Assembly: GCF_014196965.1 (NCBI RefSeq)
Contig: NZ_JACIEQ010000001.1
Coordinates: forward strand, 496,001-560,000
From: Actibacterium naphthalenivorans
GTDB lineage: Bacteria; Pseudomonadota; Alphaproteobacteria; Rhodobacterales; Rhodobacteraceae
Direction: 5' to 3'
DNA: 64,000 nucleotides
Each line of letters opens with the position of its first letter. Positions within the stretch are counted from its first letter, which is position 1. The notes under the pieces are model-generated. The model saw only the letters and a program-made list of their open reading frames with translations. It did no database searches and was not told the DNA's origin. The position numbers and the translations under genes are program-made. Below are positions 63,409-64,000 of the stretch, in pieces.

Positions 63409-64000
<592 letters not shown>

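Overview
The window is a GC-rich stretch of an alphaproteobacterial genome, most likely a diazotrophic member of the Rhodobacterales. The codon bias is strong. NifA carries the alphaproteobacterial cysteine switch, and the housekeeping neighbours (DUF1127/LysR pair, DUF2927 lipoprotein, CP-ATP-grasp/alpha-E/transglutaminase/Anbu set, GFA protein) are typical of that order. The genus cannot be fixed from this sequence alone.

Region 1 (1-18474, all on the minus strand) is a nearly complete molybdenum nitrogenase cluster. In transcription order it reads nifA, nifB, a 2[4Fe-4S] ferredoxin, an LRV Fe-S protein, nifZ, nifT, a SIR2-like protein, a TPR protein, nifH, nifD, nifK, nifE, nifN, nifX, a DUF269 protein, a DUF683 protein, fdxB, nifQ, an IscA-type carrier, nifU, nifS and the start of nifV. 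Three sigma-54 (-24/-12) promoters precede nifB, nifH and the iscA-nifUSV unit. The first two also have a perfect TGT-N10-ACA NifA site at the expected distance. Strong stem-loops lie between nifH/nifD, nifD/nifK and nifK/nifE.

Region 2 (18673-31653) holds an RND efflux pump with its divergent TetR regulator, a large extracellular-type ExeM/NucH nuclease, a small unknown gene, an 8-oxoguanine deaminase-like amidohydrolase, an inositol-monophosphatase-family phosphatase, and an XRE regulator with its own consensus sigma-54 promoter.

Region 3 (31654-43784) is mainly housekeeping: quinone oxidoreductase, UPF0173 hydrolase, ceramidase-like membrane protein, purU, gatC-gatA, an excalibur lipoprotein, an amidase, the RNase P RNA, rpmG, a GFA protein, a Bax inhibitor-1 protein, DUF1127/LysR, tadA, a pseudouridine synthase and a TerC protein.

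Region 4 (43857-49375) is a six-gene colinear set: a 27-residue membrane peptide, XpaC, TelA, a DUF2927 lipoprotein, an SPFH-GYF protein and a zinc-ribbon membrane protein. It looks like a poorly described envelope-stress module. It is followed by hsp20, a PfkB kinase and dtd.

Region 5 (51423-55379) is the circularly permuted ATP-grasp / alpha-E / transglutaminase / Anbu operon, a predicted but little-studied peptide synthesis and turnover system. Region 6 (55851-61821) is the urea ABC transporter urtABCDE, which fits the nitrogen theme. The window closes with an arylsulfotransferase-like membrane protein and the C-terminal part of a class III alcohol dehydrogenase. I found no tRNA genes, insertion sequences or CRISPR arrays.
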